A stretch of DNA of 64,000 nt from NCBI GenBank assembly GCA_963820055.1, contig CAWFYJ010000003.1:1-64000 (forward strand). The letters run 5' to 3'. Shown piece by piece: positions 1-13,056 of this stretch. Position 1 is the first letter of the stretch; each line of letters begins with the position of its first letter. The translations under genes and the position numbers were made by a program. Below the pieces are notes generated by a model. It ran no database searches, was not told where the DNA came from, and saw nothing but the letters and a program-made list of their open reading frames with translations. This DNA comes from RHKX01 sp963820055. Lineage in GTDB: Bacteria > Actinomycetota > Thermoleophilia > Solirubrobacterales > 70-9.

Positions 1-2005
<2,005 letters not shown>

Positions 2006-2295
2006 GACGGTGAGCTCATCGGAGTTTGCATAATTCATCCGATGAGGTTTCTTATTACCCATCATTTCTTAATGTTGGCCATTGTGCAGTTTTCAAGCTT
2101 CGCTGAGGACGACCGGCGGGGGCTTCCCGCCACGCGGTCCCTGAGAACTGAGCAGCGCTTCGGCAACGGCACAAGGCCGTTGCGCAATCGAGTCCAGGTC
2201 GACATTTCAGGATCGCCGGCAGACCGAGGTCTGGCGACGGACTCCTGGCTCCCTTTCGAGCCGAAGCCGAGAGAGAGCCGTTTTAGAGCTCCCTA
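2006..2295 (-). other. 16S-23S internal transcribed spacer without tRNA genes
   Basis: This 290-nt spacer lies between the 16S 3' end and the 23S 5' end. I see no tRNA-Ile or tRNA-Ala, which many bacterial spacers carry. It holds a boxA-like antitermination motif on the minus strand (CTTGAAAACTG, about 2086-2096), a second partial copy (ACTGAGCAGCG, about 2146-2157), and a hairpin formed by CGGCAACGGC and GCCGTTGCG around 2160-2190. These would take part in Nus-dependent antitermination and RNase III processing. Confidence 0.75.
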
Positions 2296-3845
<1,550 letters not shown>

Positions 3846-4141
3846 AGTGACTCGAGGGGTTTCAATCCCCGCCACGGGTCAATGTGACGAGGCTCCTCTG
3901 TCTTACTGAGAGTGTCATGCGTCTTGGCTAATTGGCCGCCGCTTACACGGGCGACGACCGACATGACAGGTTCATGTATTAATGCCCGGTACGCCGCTGG
4001 CGACGGACCGGGTTTGGACTCGATGCATCTCGGAGATCGAAGATCTCCAGATACATGCGCTGCTCAGTTTTCAAAGACCGTCGCGCTCCGGCGGCGGGGG
4101 TTTCCCGGGTCCGGAACGGCACGCCTACAAGGCGGCCGCGC
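3846..4141 (-). other. rrs leader: rRNA operon leader
   Basis: About 300 nt separate the predicted rRNA promoter from the 16S gene and hold no protein gene. On the minus strand it carries a canonical boxA (TCTTTGAAAACTGA, 4064-4077) and a perfect 7-bp hairpin (GGAGATC-TTC-GATCTCC, 4032-4048). The many short open frames here have no coding features. Its role is inferred from position and boxA: antitermination and pre-16S processing. Confidence 0.7.
4064..4077 (-). promoter_or_regulatory. boxA antitermination site of the rRNA leader
   Basis: TCTTTGAAAACTGA on the minus strand matches the boxA element of Gram-positive rRNA leaders that recruits NusB-NusE. It lies about 70 nt downstream of the predicted promoter and is echoed by boxA-like copies in the 16S-23S spacer. 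Confidence 0.7.
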
Positions 4142-4170
4142 ACTATAGCGATCTGACGGCTCGGTGGCAA
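4142..4170 (-). promoter_or_regulatory. Predicted rRNA operon promoter
   Basis: On the minus strand TTGCCA (4170-4165) and TATAGT (4147-4142) are separated by exactly 17 nt, close to the housekeeping sigma consensus TTGACA-N17-TATAAT. It sits about 300 nt upstream of the 16S gene and only 22 nt beyond the tyrS stop codon. This is the best match to consensus that I noticed in the window. Confidence 0.7.
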
Positions 4171-4192
4171 CCTGCCCGCGGCCGGATCGCGA

Positions 4193-5377
4193 TCAGTCCG
4201 TCACGATCCTGGCGAATCGGCGCTTGCCGAGCTGGAGCACGTGGCCGGCGAGCTCCGCGCTCGGGACGTCGAGGCGATCGGCCGACCGGCTCACCGTCGA
4301 TCCGGACCGCGCCCTGGGCGATCAGCCGCCGCGCCTCGCTGCCGCTGACGCCGAAGGCCTCGCGGAGGAGCACGGGAAGGTGGACGTCGCCGCCGAGCGC
4401 GATGCGGTGGATCGGTGATGTCGGCCGGGATCTCGCGGTCCTGGTGGATGCTGGTTGAAGCGGTGCCTCGGCCTCGGCCCCGGTCCCCGAGCCGGCGAAC
4501 CGATCGCAGATCCGCCTGGCGAAGTCGCGCTTTGCCTCGTTCGGATGCGCGAGCCTCGTCGAGCGTCTCGCCGAGCAGCAGCTCCCAGTACAGGGGCATC
4601 GCGTCGTCGGGGACGCTCATCAGCTTCCCGAAGATCTCCGCGGCGGGCTCGGTGACGCCGACGTAGTTGCCGAGCGACTTGCTCATCTTCCGGATGCCGT
4701 CGGTGCCGGGGAGGATCGGCATGGTCATGATCATCTGCTGCTCCTCGCCGAACGACGCTCTGCACGTCGCGGCCGAACAGGAGGTTGAACCGCTGCTCGG
4801 TTCCGCCGAGCTCGAGGTCGGCCTTGACGGCGACCGAGTCGTAGCCCTGCAGGACCGGGTAGAGGAGCTCGAGCAGCGAGATCGGGTTCGGCGGCGGCCA
4901 TCCGGTTGCGTGAAGTCGTCGCGCTCGAGCAGGCGGGCGACGGTGAAGCGGCGGGCGAGGCCGAACAGCTCGGCACTCGGCATGTCGAGCCACTCGCTGT
5001 TGTATCTGACCTCGGTCGCGTCCGGATCGAGGATCTTGAAGGCCTGCTCCTGGAACGTCTGCGAGTTGGCGGTCGATCTCCTCGGAGCTGAGCATCGGCC
5101 GCAGCGCCGAGCGCCCGCTTGGGTCGCCGACCCGGGCCGTGTAGTCGCCGATGATCATCACGGCCGTGTGCCCGGCGCTCTGGAACTGGCGGAGCTTCTC
5201 GAGGACGACGACGTGTCCGAGGTGGATGTCGGGGGCCGTCGGGTCGATCCCGAGCTTGACCCGCAGCGGCTTCCCCCTGGCAAGGCGCCGTTCGAGCTCG
5301 CCGGCGGGCAGCACGTCGACGGACCCGAGGGTCAGGTCGGTGCTCGCTTCGCCGCCCTCGAGGTCGGATTGCCGCAT
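4193..5377 (-). pseudogene. tyrS: Tyrosyl-tRNA synthetase, frame broken by several 1-nt insertions
   Basis: TyrS charges tRNA-Tyr with tyrosine in the cytoplasm. The expected family segments are all present but in three frames: RVKLGIDPTAPDIHLGHVVVL (class I HIGH-like motif) and GDYTARVGDPSGRS near the N-terminus, then SLLELLYPVLQGYDSVAVKAD, then LPGTDGIRKMSKSLGNYVGV (KMSKS motif), then a C-terminal S4-like domain (FGVSGSEARRLIAQG). Restoring the frame needs about five to six single-base deletions, for example one C near 5068 and two around 4905-4915. Start is ATG 5377 and stop TGA 4193. Total length, about 390 residues once repaired, is normal, so sequencing error is more likely than a real pseudogene. 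Confidence 0.85.
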
Positions 5378-5537
5378 CGGGGCCAATGCTAGACTCACGC
5401 GTCGCCCGGGGGTGCCCGGAAGCGGCAGTGGGACGTGCCGGCAGCCGACCTCAGCGCCGACGACGCGCGCCGGAATTCGAGCGCCGGACACCGGATCAGG
5501 GTCCTCGACGTCGCCAGCGCCCCCGGCCTCTCTCTCG

Positions 5538-8074
5538 ATGCCCGAAAGCAAAGACACAAGCGGCGAGGAACCGATCCAGGCGGAGAACGCCTCCGGCAAC
5601 GGCTCGGGACCCGCAAAGCTCCCCGGGGACGCGCCGAAGACCGACGCCGAGCCGACGCCGGCCGCCGACGATGCCGCGGCCGGATCCGCCGAGAGCGCCG
5701 GCGAAACCGAGAGCGAGCTGAGCCCCCGCGAGCAGGCGAAAGAGGACGCCCGCCAGCGCGCCCGCGAGCGCAAGGCGCAAGCGCGGCGGAGCGCAAGGCC
5801 GAGCGGAAGGCGGAGCGGCAAGGGCGTTCGCGAACGCGTCTCACGGCTGCGCGCCGGCGACGGCTGGCGGCGACCCCCGGCCGACGGCCAGACGCGGCCA
5901 CGGATCGAAGAAGCTTCGCTTCATCCTCGTGGTCCTCGGCCTGGGCCTTCTGGGCCTCGTCTCCTGGGTCTTCGGCGTGATGATGGCCGTCGCGCAGGAC
6001 CTCCCCGACCTCGAGGCCCGCGCCCAGTACGACGCCGCCCAGAACTCGGTCGTCCTGGCCAGCGACGGAACGCCGCTGGCGACGCTGACCGGCAACGAGA
6101 AGCGGATCCTCGCTCGAATCGGACGAGATCGCCCCGTCCGTCAAGCAGGCAGTGGTCGCGATCGAGGACGAGCGCTTCTACGAGCACCGCGGGATCGACT
6201 TCCTCGGCATCGCCCGGGCGCTGCAGCAGGACATCGTCTCCGGCGGCGCCGTCCAGGGCGCCTCGACGATCACCCAGCAGTTCGTCAAGAACGCGCTCGA
6301 GGCGCAGGGAAGCCGGACCGTTCTCCAGAAGCTCCGCGAAGCAGCACTCGCCTACCAGATCGAGCGCCAGTGGTCGAAGGACAAGATCCTCACCAACTAC
6401 CTCAACAACATCTACTTCGGCAACGGCGCCTACGGCATCGAGGCGGCGGCGAGGACCTACTTCGGCAGCGACCCATCCCGGCTGCGGGGAGCCCGACAAC
6501 CGCTGCGCGGCGGTCGCTGACGCCGGTCAGAGTCGGCCATGCTCGCGGCCCTGATCTCCTCCCCGACCGCCTACGACCCGATCAGCAACCCGATCGACTC
6601 CCAGGCCCAGCGCAACGTCGTGCTGCAGAAGATGCGGGACCAGGGCGTCCTCGAGGTCAGCGACGAGGACTTCCAGGCGATGCTCGACTCGCCGGTCCCG
6701 ACCAAGACGCGAGATCCAGCCGCCCACCGTGGACTCGAAGGCGCCCTACTTCACCGATTGGCTGCGCCAGCAGGTCGTCGACAAGTACGGCGCCGGTCAG
6801 GCGTTCGGCGGCGGTCTCGTCAGATCAAGTCGACGCTCGACTACGGCCTTCAGCAGGCAGCCGAGCAGGCGGTCTCCGACAACGTCGGCGGACTCGGACC
6901 GACCTCGGCCGTCGTCGCGATCGACAACGGCAGCGGCGAGGTGCTGGCGATGGTCGGCGGCCAGGACTTCGCACCAGGCTCCCTTCAACCTCGCGACGAA
7001 CGGACAGCGGCAGCCCGGCTCGTCGTTCAAGCCTTTCACGCTCGTGACCGCGTTGAAGGAGGGTCACTCGCCCGACGAGACGTTCGAGTCCGCACCGCAG
7101 GCGCTGCCGTTCACGGCGACGATCAGGACGAAGAGCGGCAAGAAGAAGGAGGTCACCGACAAGTTCCGCGTCGAACAACTACGACGACAACTACCTCGGC
7201 ACCGCCACGATCACCTCGGCAACCACCTATTCGGACAACTCCGTCTACGCCCAGCTCGGTCTCGAGGTCGGGATCAACGACATCATCAAGACCGCGCACG
7301 AGATGGGGATCACCTCGCAGATCAACGACGACCCGGCGATCATCCTCGGCGGCCTCAAGAAGGGCGTCACCCCGCTCGAGATGGCCTACGCCTTCAACAC
7401 GCTGGCCAACGGCGGCGCAAGGATCAGCGGCACCGAGGCGAGCCAGGGCAACGGCAAGGGCCCGGTTGCGATCGACAAGGTCGTCGACCAGGACGACAAG
7501 CCCGTGCCCGACAACCTCGGCGGCAGCGGCGAGAACGAGAAGGTCTCCGACCAGGTGATCGATCCCGCCGTCGCCCAGACGGCGACCGACATCCTTCACA
7601 CCGTCGTCACGAGCGGCACCGGCAAGCGCGCCCAGGTCGGCGACGACTTCATCTGGGGCAAGACCGGCACGACCGACCAACAACGCCGACGCATGGTTCG
7701 TCGGGGCCAACGAGGACATCACCGTCGCCGTCTGGGTCGGATACCCGGACGGAGCGACCCCGATGGAGACCGAATTCGGCGGATTGCCGGTCGACGGCGG
7801 AACCATCCCTGCGCTGATCTGGAATCAGGTCGTGAGCGCGTGGGACGGCCTGCAGTCGTCGCGCGACGCAGCGGACGGCTCGACCGACACGACGAGCACG
7901 ACCGAGACCTACGTCCCGCCGGCCACGACCGTCGCCCCGACGACAACGGTCGCTCCGGTGACACCTGCCCCCGCTCCGGCGCCCGCGCCTGCGCCGACAC
8001 CGGCTCCCGACCCTGCGGCACCGCCCTCCGGCGGCACCGGCGGAACGGACGCGGCCGGCGGCACCGTCCCCTAG
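5538..8074 (+). pseudogene. Class A penicillin-binding protein, frame broken by about ten 1-nt insertions
   Basis: A bifunctional glycosyltransferase/transpeptidase for peptidoglycan synthesis. Visible in order: a charged cytoplasmic N-terminus from ATG 5538; a membrane anchor (RFILVVLGLGLLGLVSWVFG, about 5905-5970); the family 51 glycosyltransferase signature AIEDERFYEHRGID and GASTITQQFVKNAL (6160-6300); and the transpeptidase motifs SSFK (about 7020), SDN (7229) and KTGT (7660). A Pro/Ala/Thr-rich tail runs to TAG 8074. The pieces lie in three alternating frames and each switch fits one extra base. All catalytic motifs survive, so assembly error is likelier than gene death. It diverges from tyrS. 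Confidence 0.85.
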
Positions 8075-8117
8075 CCGAGCCGGGGCGCGTCGGACGATCG
8101 GCGTCAGGCCGCCGGGA

Positions 8118-8697
8118 TCACCCCGCCGGCCGCGAGAGGTGTGGGTTGCCTGCCAGGCAGTACCGCCACGGGTAGTCGGCAGCTTTGGTGATCCCGATCC
8201 GCGGCCCGGTGACGATCTCGCGATCGGCGTCGGGCGATGCGGCGGTCAGCTCGAAGGGCGGCGCGAGGGCGTCGTCCCCCGACTGGGACAGCTCGATCGC
8301 CAGCGCCTCGCAGATCTTGCCGGGGCCGGAGCAGAGGTCACGGTCCCGGGCGACCCTGCGGCGCTCTCGCATCAAATTCGATGCCGGCGGTCGGCTCGAG
8401 GGCGCGGACCAGCACCGCCGCGGCGGTGCCGTCGGACTCGGTGACGAGGTTGAACATCGAGTGGATGCCGTAACAGAGGTAGACGTAGGCATGGCCCGGC
8501 GGGCCGAAGATCGGCGCGTTGCGCCGCGTCGGGCCGACGTAGGCGTGGCAGGCGGGATCGTCGCGCTCGTAGGCCTCGGTCTCGACGATCACGCCGCCGA
8601 CGCCGCGATGGAGCAGCGTGCAGCCGATCAGGTCGGCCGCGACGGCCCGCGAGGGACGATCGAAGAAGTCGCGGTCGAGCGTGCCGGTCGCGCCCAT
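8118..8697 (-). pseudogene. mpg: 3-methyladenine DNA glycosylase, one frameshift
   Basis: Mpg/AAG-type base-excision enzyme that removes alkylated purines. Residues 1-105 are in one frame (GTLDRDFFDRPSRAVAADLIG, VIVETEAYERDDPACHAYVG, GHAYVYLCYGIHSMFNLV); the rest (RERRRVARDRDLCSGPGKIC, then TGPRIGITKAADYPWRYC) continue in another. One extra T in GAATTTGATG near 8380 explains the shift. ATG 8697 overlaps the argH stop by one base (TGATG), so the genes are probably co-translated. Once repaired, about 192 residues, normal for the family. It is the last broken gene of the error-rich segment. Confidence 0.85.
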
Positions 8698-10064
8698 CAA
8701 CCCAGCGACGCGAGGCTGGCCTCCGCCGCCTCCAGCTGCTCGGCGACGGCCGCGGCGGACGTGCCGCCGCGGGAGACCTTCGAATCCAGCCAGGAGCCCT
8801 CTCCGAGCACCTCGTAGTACTCGGCGTCGAGGAGCTCCGAGTGCTGCGCGAGTTCCTCCGGTGAAATCGCCGACAGCGGCATCCCGGCGTCGATGGCATG
8901 CCGGACGAGGCCGCCGACGACCCCATGCGCCTCCCGGAAGGGAAGGCCCCGGCGGACGAGCAGGTCGGCGATGTCGGTGGCGGCCGCCATCTCGTCGGCG
9001 GCGGCGGCGGCCATCCGCTCGTGGTCGAACTCGATCCCCGGCAGCATCCCGTCGAGGGCGCGGAGGCTGAGCTCGACGGTGTCGACGGCGTCGAACAGCG
9101 GCTCCTTGTCCTCCTGCAGGTCCTTGCTGTAGGCGAGGGGGAGGCCGTGCATGACGCCGATCAGCGCGTTCAGGTCGGCGACGACCCGTGGCGCCTTCGC
9201 ACGCAGCAGCTCGGCGGCGTCGGGGTTCATCTTCTGCGGCATGATCGAGGAGCCGGAGCTGAACTCCTCGGCGGGACGGCAGAACCCGAACTCGCTCGTG
9301 GACCAGAGCACGATCTCGGCGCCGATCCGCGACAGGTGCGTCGCGCAGACAGCGGCGGCGGACAGGTAGTCGAGCGCGAAGTCCCGGTTGGAGACGCCGT
9401 CGATCGAGTTCTCAACGACGCGGTCGAACCCGAGCTCGTCCGCGACCGTGTGGCGGTCGAGGTCCCAGTTCAGGCCGGCGAGCGCTCCGGATCCGAGCGG
9501 CAGGGCACCGGCGGCGGCACCGGCGGCGGCGAAGCGATCGACGTCGCGGCGGAGCATCCAGAACCAGGCCAGTAGGTGGTGACCGAGGGAGATCGGCTGG
9601 GCGCGCTGCAGGTGGGTGTATCCCGGTAGCCGCGCGTCGCGATGCTCGGACGCCATCGCGTGGATCCGCCGCAGGCAGGCGATCAGGAGGTCGCGAGCGA
9701 CCTCCGAGTGATCGGCGACGAACATCGCGAGGTCGGTTGCGACCTGGTCGTTGCGCGAGCGCCCGGTGTGGATCTTGCCGCCGACGCGGCCGACGATCTC
9801 GGTGAGCCGGCGCTCGACGGCCATGTGGATGTCCTCGTCGGCGGGCTCGAATGGGAACTCGCCCGCCTCGAGCTCGGCCTCGACCCGGTCGAGGCCGCCG
9901 AGGAGCGCGCCGAGCTCGTCGTCGTCGAGGACGCCGGCGGTCCGCAGGGCCCGTGCGTGCGCTCGCGACTGGCGGACGTCGTAGGGCGCAAGGCGCCGGT
10001 CGAAGCTCAGCGACGCATTGAGCTGCCAGAAGACGGGATCGGGTTCCTGCTCGAAGCGCGGCAT
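8697..10064 (-). CDS. argH: Argininosuccinate lyase
   Basis: Last step of arginine synthesis: argininosuccinate to arginine plus fumarate, as a cytoplasmic tetramer. The 455-residue length is typical. Visible motifs are TGRSRNDQ near residue 100, PGYTHLQRAQP near 150 and the fumarase/lyase signature GSSIMPQKMNPD near 280, which holds the catalytic serine loop. ATG 10064 is the first plausible start. It lies 23 nt after the DegT-type aminotransferase stop and overlaps mpg by one base, so it sits in a cimA-degT-argH-mpg run. No other arg genes are in the window. Confidence 0.97.
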   Translation of the reverse strand: MPRFEQEPDPVFWQLNASLSFDRRLAPYDVRQSRAHARALRTAGVLDDDELGALLGGLDRVEAELEAGEFPFEPADEDIHMAVERRLTEIVGRVGGKIHTGRSRNDQVATDLAMFVADHSEVARDLLIACLRRIHAMASEHRDARLPGYTHLQRAQPISLGHHLLAWFWMLRRDVDRFAAAGAAAGALPLGSGALAGLNWDLDRHTVADELGFDRVVENSIDGVSNRDFALDYLSAAAVCATHLSRIGAEIVLWSTSEFGFCRPAEEFSSGSSIMPQKMNPDAAELLRAKAPRVVADLNALIGVMHGLPLAYSKDLQEDKEPLFDAVDTVELSLRALDGMLPGIEFDHERMAAAAADEMAAATDIADLLVRRGLPFREAHGVVGGLVRHAIDAGMPLSAISPEELAQHSELLDAEYYEVLGEGSWLDSKVSRGGTSAAAVAEQLEAAEASLASLG

Positions 10065-10087
10065 GGCGGCAGTCTATGAACGGCGGC

Positions 10088-11251
10088 TCAGGCCGGGGTG
10101 CGCCCGAGGATCGAGGCGAGCTCGGCGACGACCCGCTCCATCGACGCCTCCGGGAGGGTCGGGTGGAACGGGAGCGCCAGCGACCGCCGCGAGAACTCCT
10201 CGGCGACCGGGAACTGGCCGGGACGGGTTCCGAATCGCTCCCGGTAGAGATCGGAGAGGTGGATGCAGGGCAGGTACGGGCGTGCGTCGATGCCGCGGCG
10301 GTCGAGCTCGGCGATCACCGCGTCGCGGTCGGTGGCGGCGGGCAGGCGGACGACGTAGACGAACCAGCTCCGCCGCTCCTGCCCGCGGTCACCGAGCGGC
10401 AGGACGAGATCGTCGGGGTCGCCGGCGCCCGGTTCGGCGGCGCCGATCGCTGCGAGCCGCTCCGAATAGCCGCTTGCGACTGCGGCCCTGCTCCCGAGCA
10501 GGTCGTCGAGGCGCTCGAGCTGGGCGATGCCGACGGCGGCCTGGATGTCGGTGAGGCGATAGTTGAAGCCGAGCCGGTCGTGGTCCATGAACTTCATGTT
10601 CGGAGCACGCCCCTGGTTGCGCTCGCTGCGGGCGACGGCCGCGGCCTCGGGTGAGGCGGGGATCAGCATCCCCCCCTCCCCCGTCGTCATCTGCTTGTTG
10701 GCGTAGAACGCGAAAGCGGCCGGGTTGCCGCGAGCGCCGGCCAGGCGACCGTCCGCGCAGACGGTCCCGAGCGCCTGGGCGGCGTCCTCGAGCACGCCGA
10801 TCCCGCGGGAGGCGGCAGCCGCCTCGAGCTCCTCCATCGCCGCCGGCCAGCCGAAGATGTGCACCGGAAGGAGCCCCGCGGTCCCCTCTCCCACCGCCGC
10901 GGCCGCCGCCCCGGGGTCGATCGTCAGCGTCGCCGGATCGACATCGCAGAACACCGGGCGGGCGCCCTCGAAGAGCAGGCAGTTGGACGAGGCGATGAAC
11001 GTCAGCGGCGTGGTCACGATCTCGTCGCCCGGCCCCCAGCCGAGCTCGCGGACCGCCAGGTGGAGCGCCGCCGTGCCGCTCGAGACCGCGACCGCGTCCT
11101 CGACGCCGAGCACCTCAGCGAAGTCACGCTCGAAGCGGCCGAGCATCGGGCCGAGCGAGAGCATCCCCGAGCGCAGGACCTCGAGTACGAGCTCCTCCTC
11201 GCGCTCGCCGATCAGCGGCCGCGCGAGCGGTATCCGCTCCGGCTCGCTCAC
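10088..11251 (-). CDS. DegT/DnrJ/EryC1/StrS-family PLP aminotransferase
   Basis: A 387-residue PLP enzyme of the family that usually makes amino sugars from keto-sugar nucleotides. Visible: RPLIGEREEELVLEVL at the start, VSSGTAALHLAV (PLP phosphate binding, residues 57-68), LEDAAQALG (Asp 157, pyridine nitrogen) and FAFYANKQMTTGEGGML with the PLP lysine K186. I chose GTG 11251 because it overlaps the cimA TGA as GTGA. Upstream in-frame starts would run deep into cimA. Its place between cimA and argH is unexpected for a sugar aminotransferase. The substrate cannot be read from the sequence. Confidence 0.9.
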   Translation of the reverse strand: MSEPERIPLARPLIGEREEELVLEVLRSGMLSLGPMLGRFERDFAEVLGVEDAVAVSSGTAALHLAVRELGWGPGDEIVTTPLTFIASSNCLLFEGARPVFCDVDPATLTIDPGAAAAAVGEGTAGLLPVHIFGWPAAMEELEAAAASRGIGVLEDAAQALGTVCADGRLAGARGNPAAFAFYANKQMTTGEGGMLIPASPEAAAVARSERNQGRAPNMKFMDHDRLGFNYRLTDIQAAVGIAQLERLDDLLGSRAAVASGYSERLAAIGAAEPGAGDPDDLVLPLGDRGQERRSWFVYVVRLPAATDRDAVIAELDRRGIDARPYLPCIHLSDLYRERFGTRPGQFPVAEEFSRRSLALPFHPTLPEASMERVVAELASILGRTPA

Positions 11252-12846
11252 CCCGGCAGCTCGGCCGGGGCCGCCTCGACCGGAGCCGAACGGGGCTGGA
11301 ATGCGTACTCGAGCGAGTCGACGAGCGCCTCCCAGGAGGCCTCGATGACGTTCTCGGAGACCCCGAGCGAGCTCCACCCACGGGTGCCGTCCGACGAATC
11401 GAGGAGCACCCGCGTCACCGACGCGGTGCCGTGGTGCTCGTCGAGGATCCGCACCTTGAAGTTGGTCAGCTCGACCTCGGCGATCTCCGGATGCTGTTCG
11501 GTGATCGCCGCCCGCAGCGCCCGGTCGAGGGCGTTGACGGGGCCGTTGCCCTCGGCGGTCTTGATGTAGCGCTGCTCGCCGACCCAGAGCTTGATCGTCG
11601 CTTCGGTCTCGACCTGGCCGTCGGCGCGCTTCTCGGTCACGACCCGGAAGCTCTCGAGCCTGAACAGCGGCTCATAGGTCCCGGCCTCGTGCCTGAGCAG
11701 AAGCTCGAACGAGGCGTCGGCCGCCTCGTAGGAGTAGCCGCGGTGCTCGCGCTCCTTGATCTTCTCGATCGAGCGCCGGACGCCGTCGTCGTCGAGCTCG
11801 ATCCCGGCCCGGGCGGCGCGGGCGGTGACGGAGCCGCGGCCAGCCAGCTCGGAGATCAGGATCTCGCGGGCGTTGCCGACGTCGCGGGGGTCCATGTGCT
11901 CGAACGTGCGGGTATCGGCCTCGACGCCGGCGGCGTGCATGCCGCCCTTGTGGGCGAAGGCATTGCGACCGACGTAGGGCTGCGACGGGTCCGGGGCGAG
12001 GTTGCAGATCTCGTCGACGAGGTGCGCGGTCTCGGTGAGCAGCCGGAGCCGCTCCGGAGCCACGCAGTCGTAGCCGAGCTTGAGCTGCAACGCCGGCAGG
12101 ATCGAGACGAGGTTCGCGTTGCCGGTGCGCTCGCCGTACCCGTTCATCGTCCCCTGGACGAGGGTCGCGCCGGCGCGAACGGCGGCGATCGAGTTCGCCA
12201 CGCCGCACTCGGCGTCGTTGTGGGTGTGGATTCCGACCGTCGCCGACGAGTCGCCGAGGGCCGTCACGACCGCCCTCGTGGCCGCCTCGATCTCGTGCGG
12301 CAGGCTCGATCCGTTCGTGTCGCAGAGGCTGACGTTCTCGGCACCGGCGCCGACCGCCGCCTCCAGGCAGGCGAGCGCGTAGCCGGAGTCGTCCCGCCAG
12401 CCATCGAAGAAGTGCTCGGGGTCGTAGATGACGCGCTTCCCGGATTCGGCGCAGAACCGGACGGAGTCGGAGATCATCGCGAGGTTCTCGTCGCGGGTGA
12501 CCTTCGTGACCTTGTCGAGGTGCAACGCCCAGGTCTTGCCGACCAGCGTCACGACGGGAGCGAAGCAGCCGACGAGGGCGGCGAGGCCCGGATCCTCGGC
12601 CGCCTCACGGTCGCGCCGGCGGGTCATCCCGAAAGCCGCGATCGTCGCCCGCTCCAGCGGCACGGAAGCGAGCAGCTCGAAGAGCTCCAGATCCTTGGGG
12701 TTGGAGTCCGGGAAGCCGGCCTCGATGAACTCGACGCCGAGGCGGTCGAGCGCCTCGACGACGCGGATCTTCTCGGGGGCCGACAGCGACATGCCCTGAC
12801 CCTGCATGCCGTCGCGCAGAGTCGTGTCGTAGAGATGGACCTTCAA
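11248..12846 (-). CDS. cimA: (R)-citramalate synthase
   Basis: Condenses pyruvate and acetyl-CoA to citramalate, the threonine-independent entry to isoleucine. A 532-residue DRE-TIM metallolyase starting KVHLYDTTLRDGMQGQGMSL (metal and catalytic DTTLRD). GIHTHNDAECGVANS (residues about 200-215) gives the HxH metal ligands, GNANLVSILPALQLK follows, and a C-terminal regulatory domain runs from about residue 400. The DGMQGQG variant and length suit citramalate synthase better than LeuA, which is encoded separately at 21140. The start is TTG 12846, preceded by GGAAGAAGG six bases away. It overlaps the DegT gene by 4 nt. Confidence 0.93.
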   Translation of the reverse strand: MKVHLYDTTLRDGMQGQGMSLSAPEKIRVVEALDRLGVEFIEAGFPDSNPKDLELFELLASVPLERATIAAFGMTRRRDREAAEDPGLAALVGCFAPVVTLVGKTWALHLDKVTKVTRDENLAMISDSVRFCAESGKRVIYDPEHFFDGWRDDSGYALACLEAAVGAGAENVSLCDTNGSSLPHEIEAATRAVVTALGDSSATVGIHTHNDAECGVANSIAAVRAGATLVQGTMNGYGERTGNANLVSILPALQLKLGYDCVAPERLRLLTETAHLVDEICNLAPDPSQPYVGRNAFAHKGGMHAAGVEADTRTFEHMDPRDVGNAREILISELAGRGSVTARAARAGIELDDDGVRRSIEKIKEREHRGYSYEAADASFELLLRHEAGTYEPLFRLESFRVVTEKRADGQVETEATIKLWVGEQRYIKTAEGNGPVNALDRALRAAITEQHPEIAEVELTNFKVRILDEHHGTASVTRVLLDSSDGTRGWSSLGVSENVIEASWEALVDSLEYAFQPRSAPVEAAPAELPG

Positions 12847-12949
12847 GACGAACCTTCTTCCTGACCGTTACCGGTGACGCGTGGTGTGCCGGCATCGCTC
12901 GATACGACGCCGGGGAGGTGCTCTCCTGCGCCCGAGAAGGACGGCAGGA

Positions 12950-12983
12950 CTCCGCGGACCGCTAGGAAGCGGCGACCGCGGAG
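12950..12983 (-). repeat. Nested hairpin in the ilvE-cimA intergenic region
   Basis: CTCCGCGG and CCGCGGAG (8-bp perfect stem) enclose a second perfect stem CCGCT-TCCT-AGCGG. The layout (outer stem, small internal loop, inner mini-hairpin) resembles the hairpins after leuA, serA and cysE, although the loop core differs. It lies about 75 nt after the ilvE stop and 105 nt before cimA. It could terminate ilvE transcription or shape the cimA leader. The rest of the 210-nt gap holds a 12-nt tandem repeat (GGTGCCGGCGTC twice, near 12999-13021). Confidence 0.5.
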
Positions 12984-13056
12984 CCGGTAATTCGGCTCGG
13001 TGCCGGCGTCGGTGCCGGCGTTCCGCAACGCGGACGGGTATCGGGCGCGATACGCA

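Noticed and set aside
4193..8074. Programmed ribosomal frameshifting in tyrS or the PBP gene
   Set aside because: About fifteen shifts without a common slippery site, in genes never known to need one; single-base insertion errors explain all.
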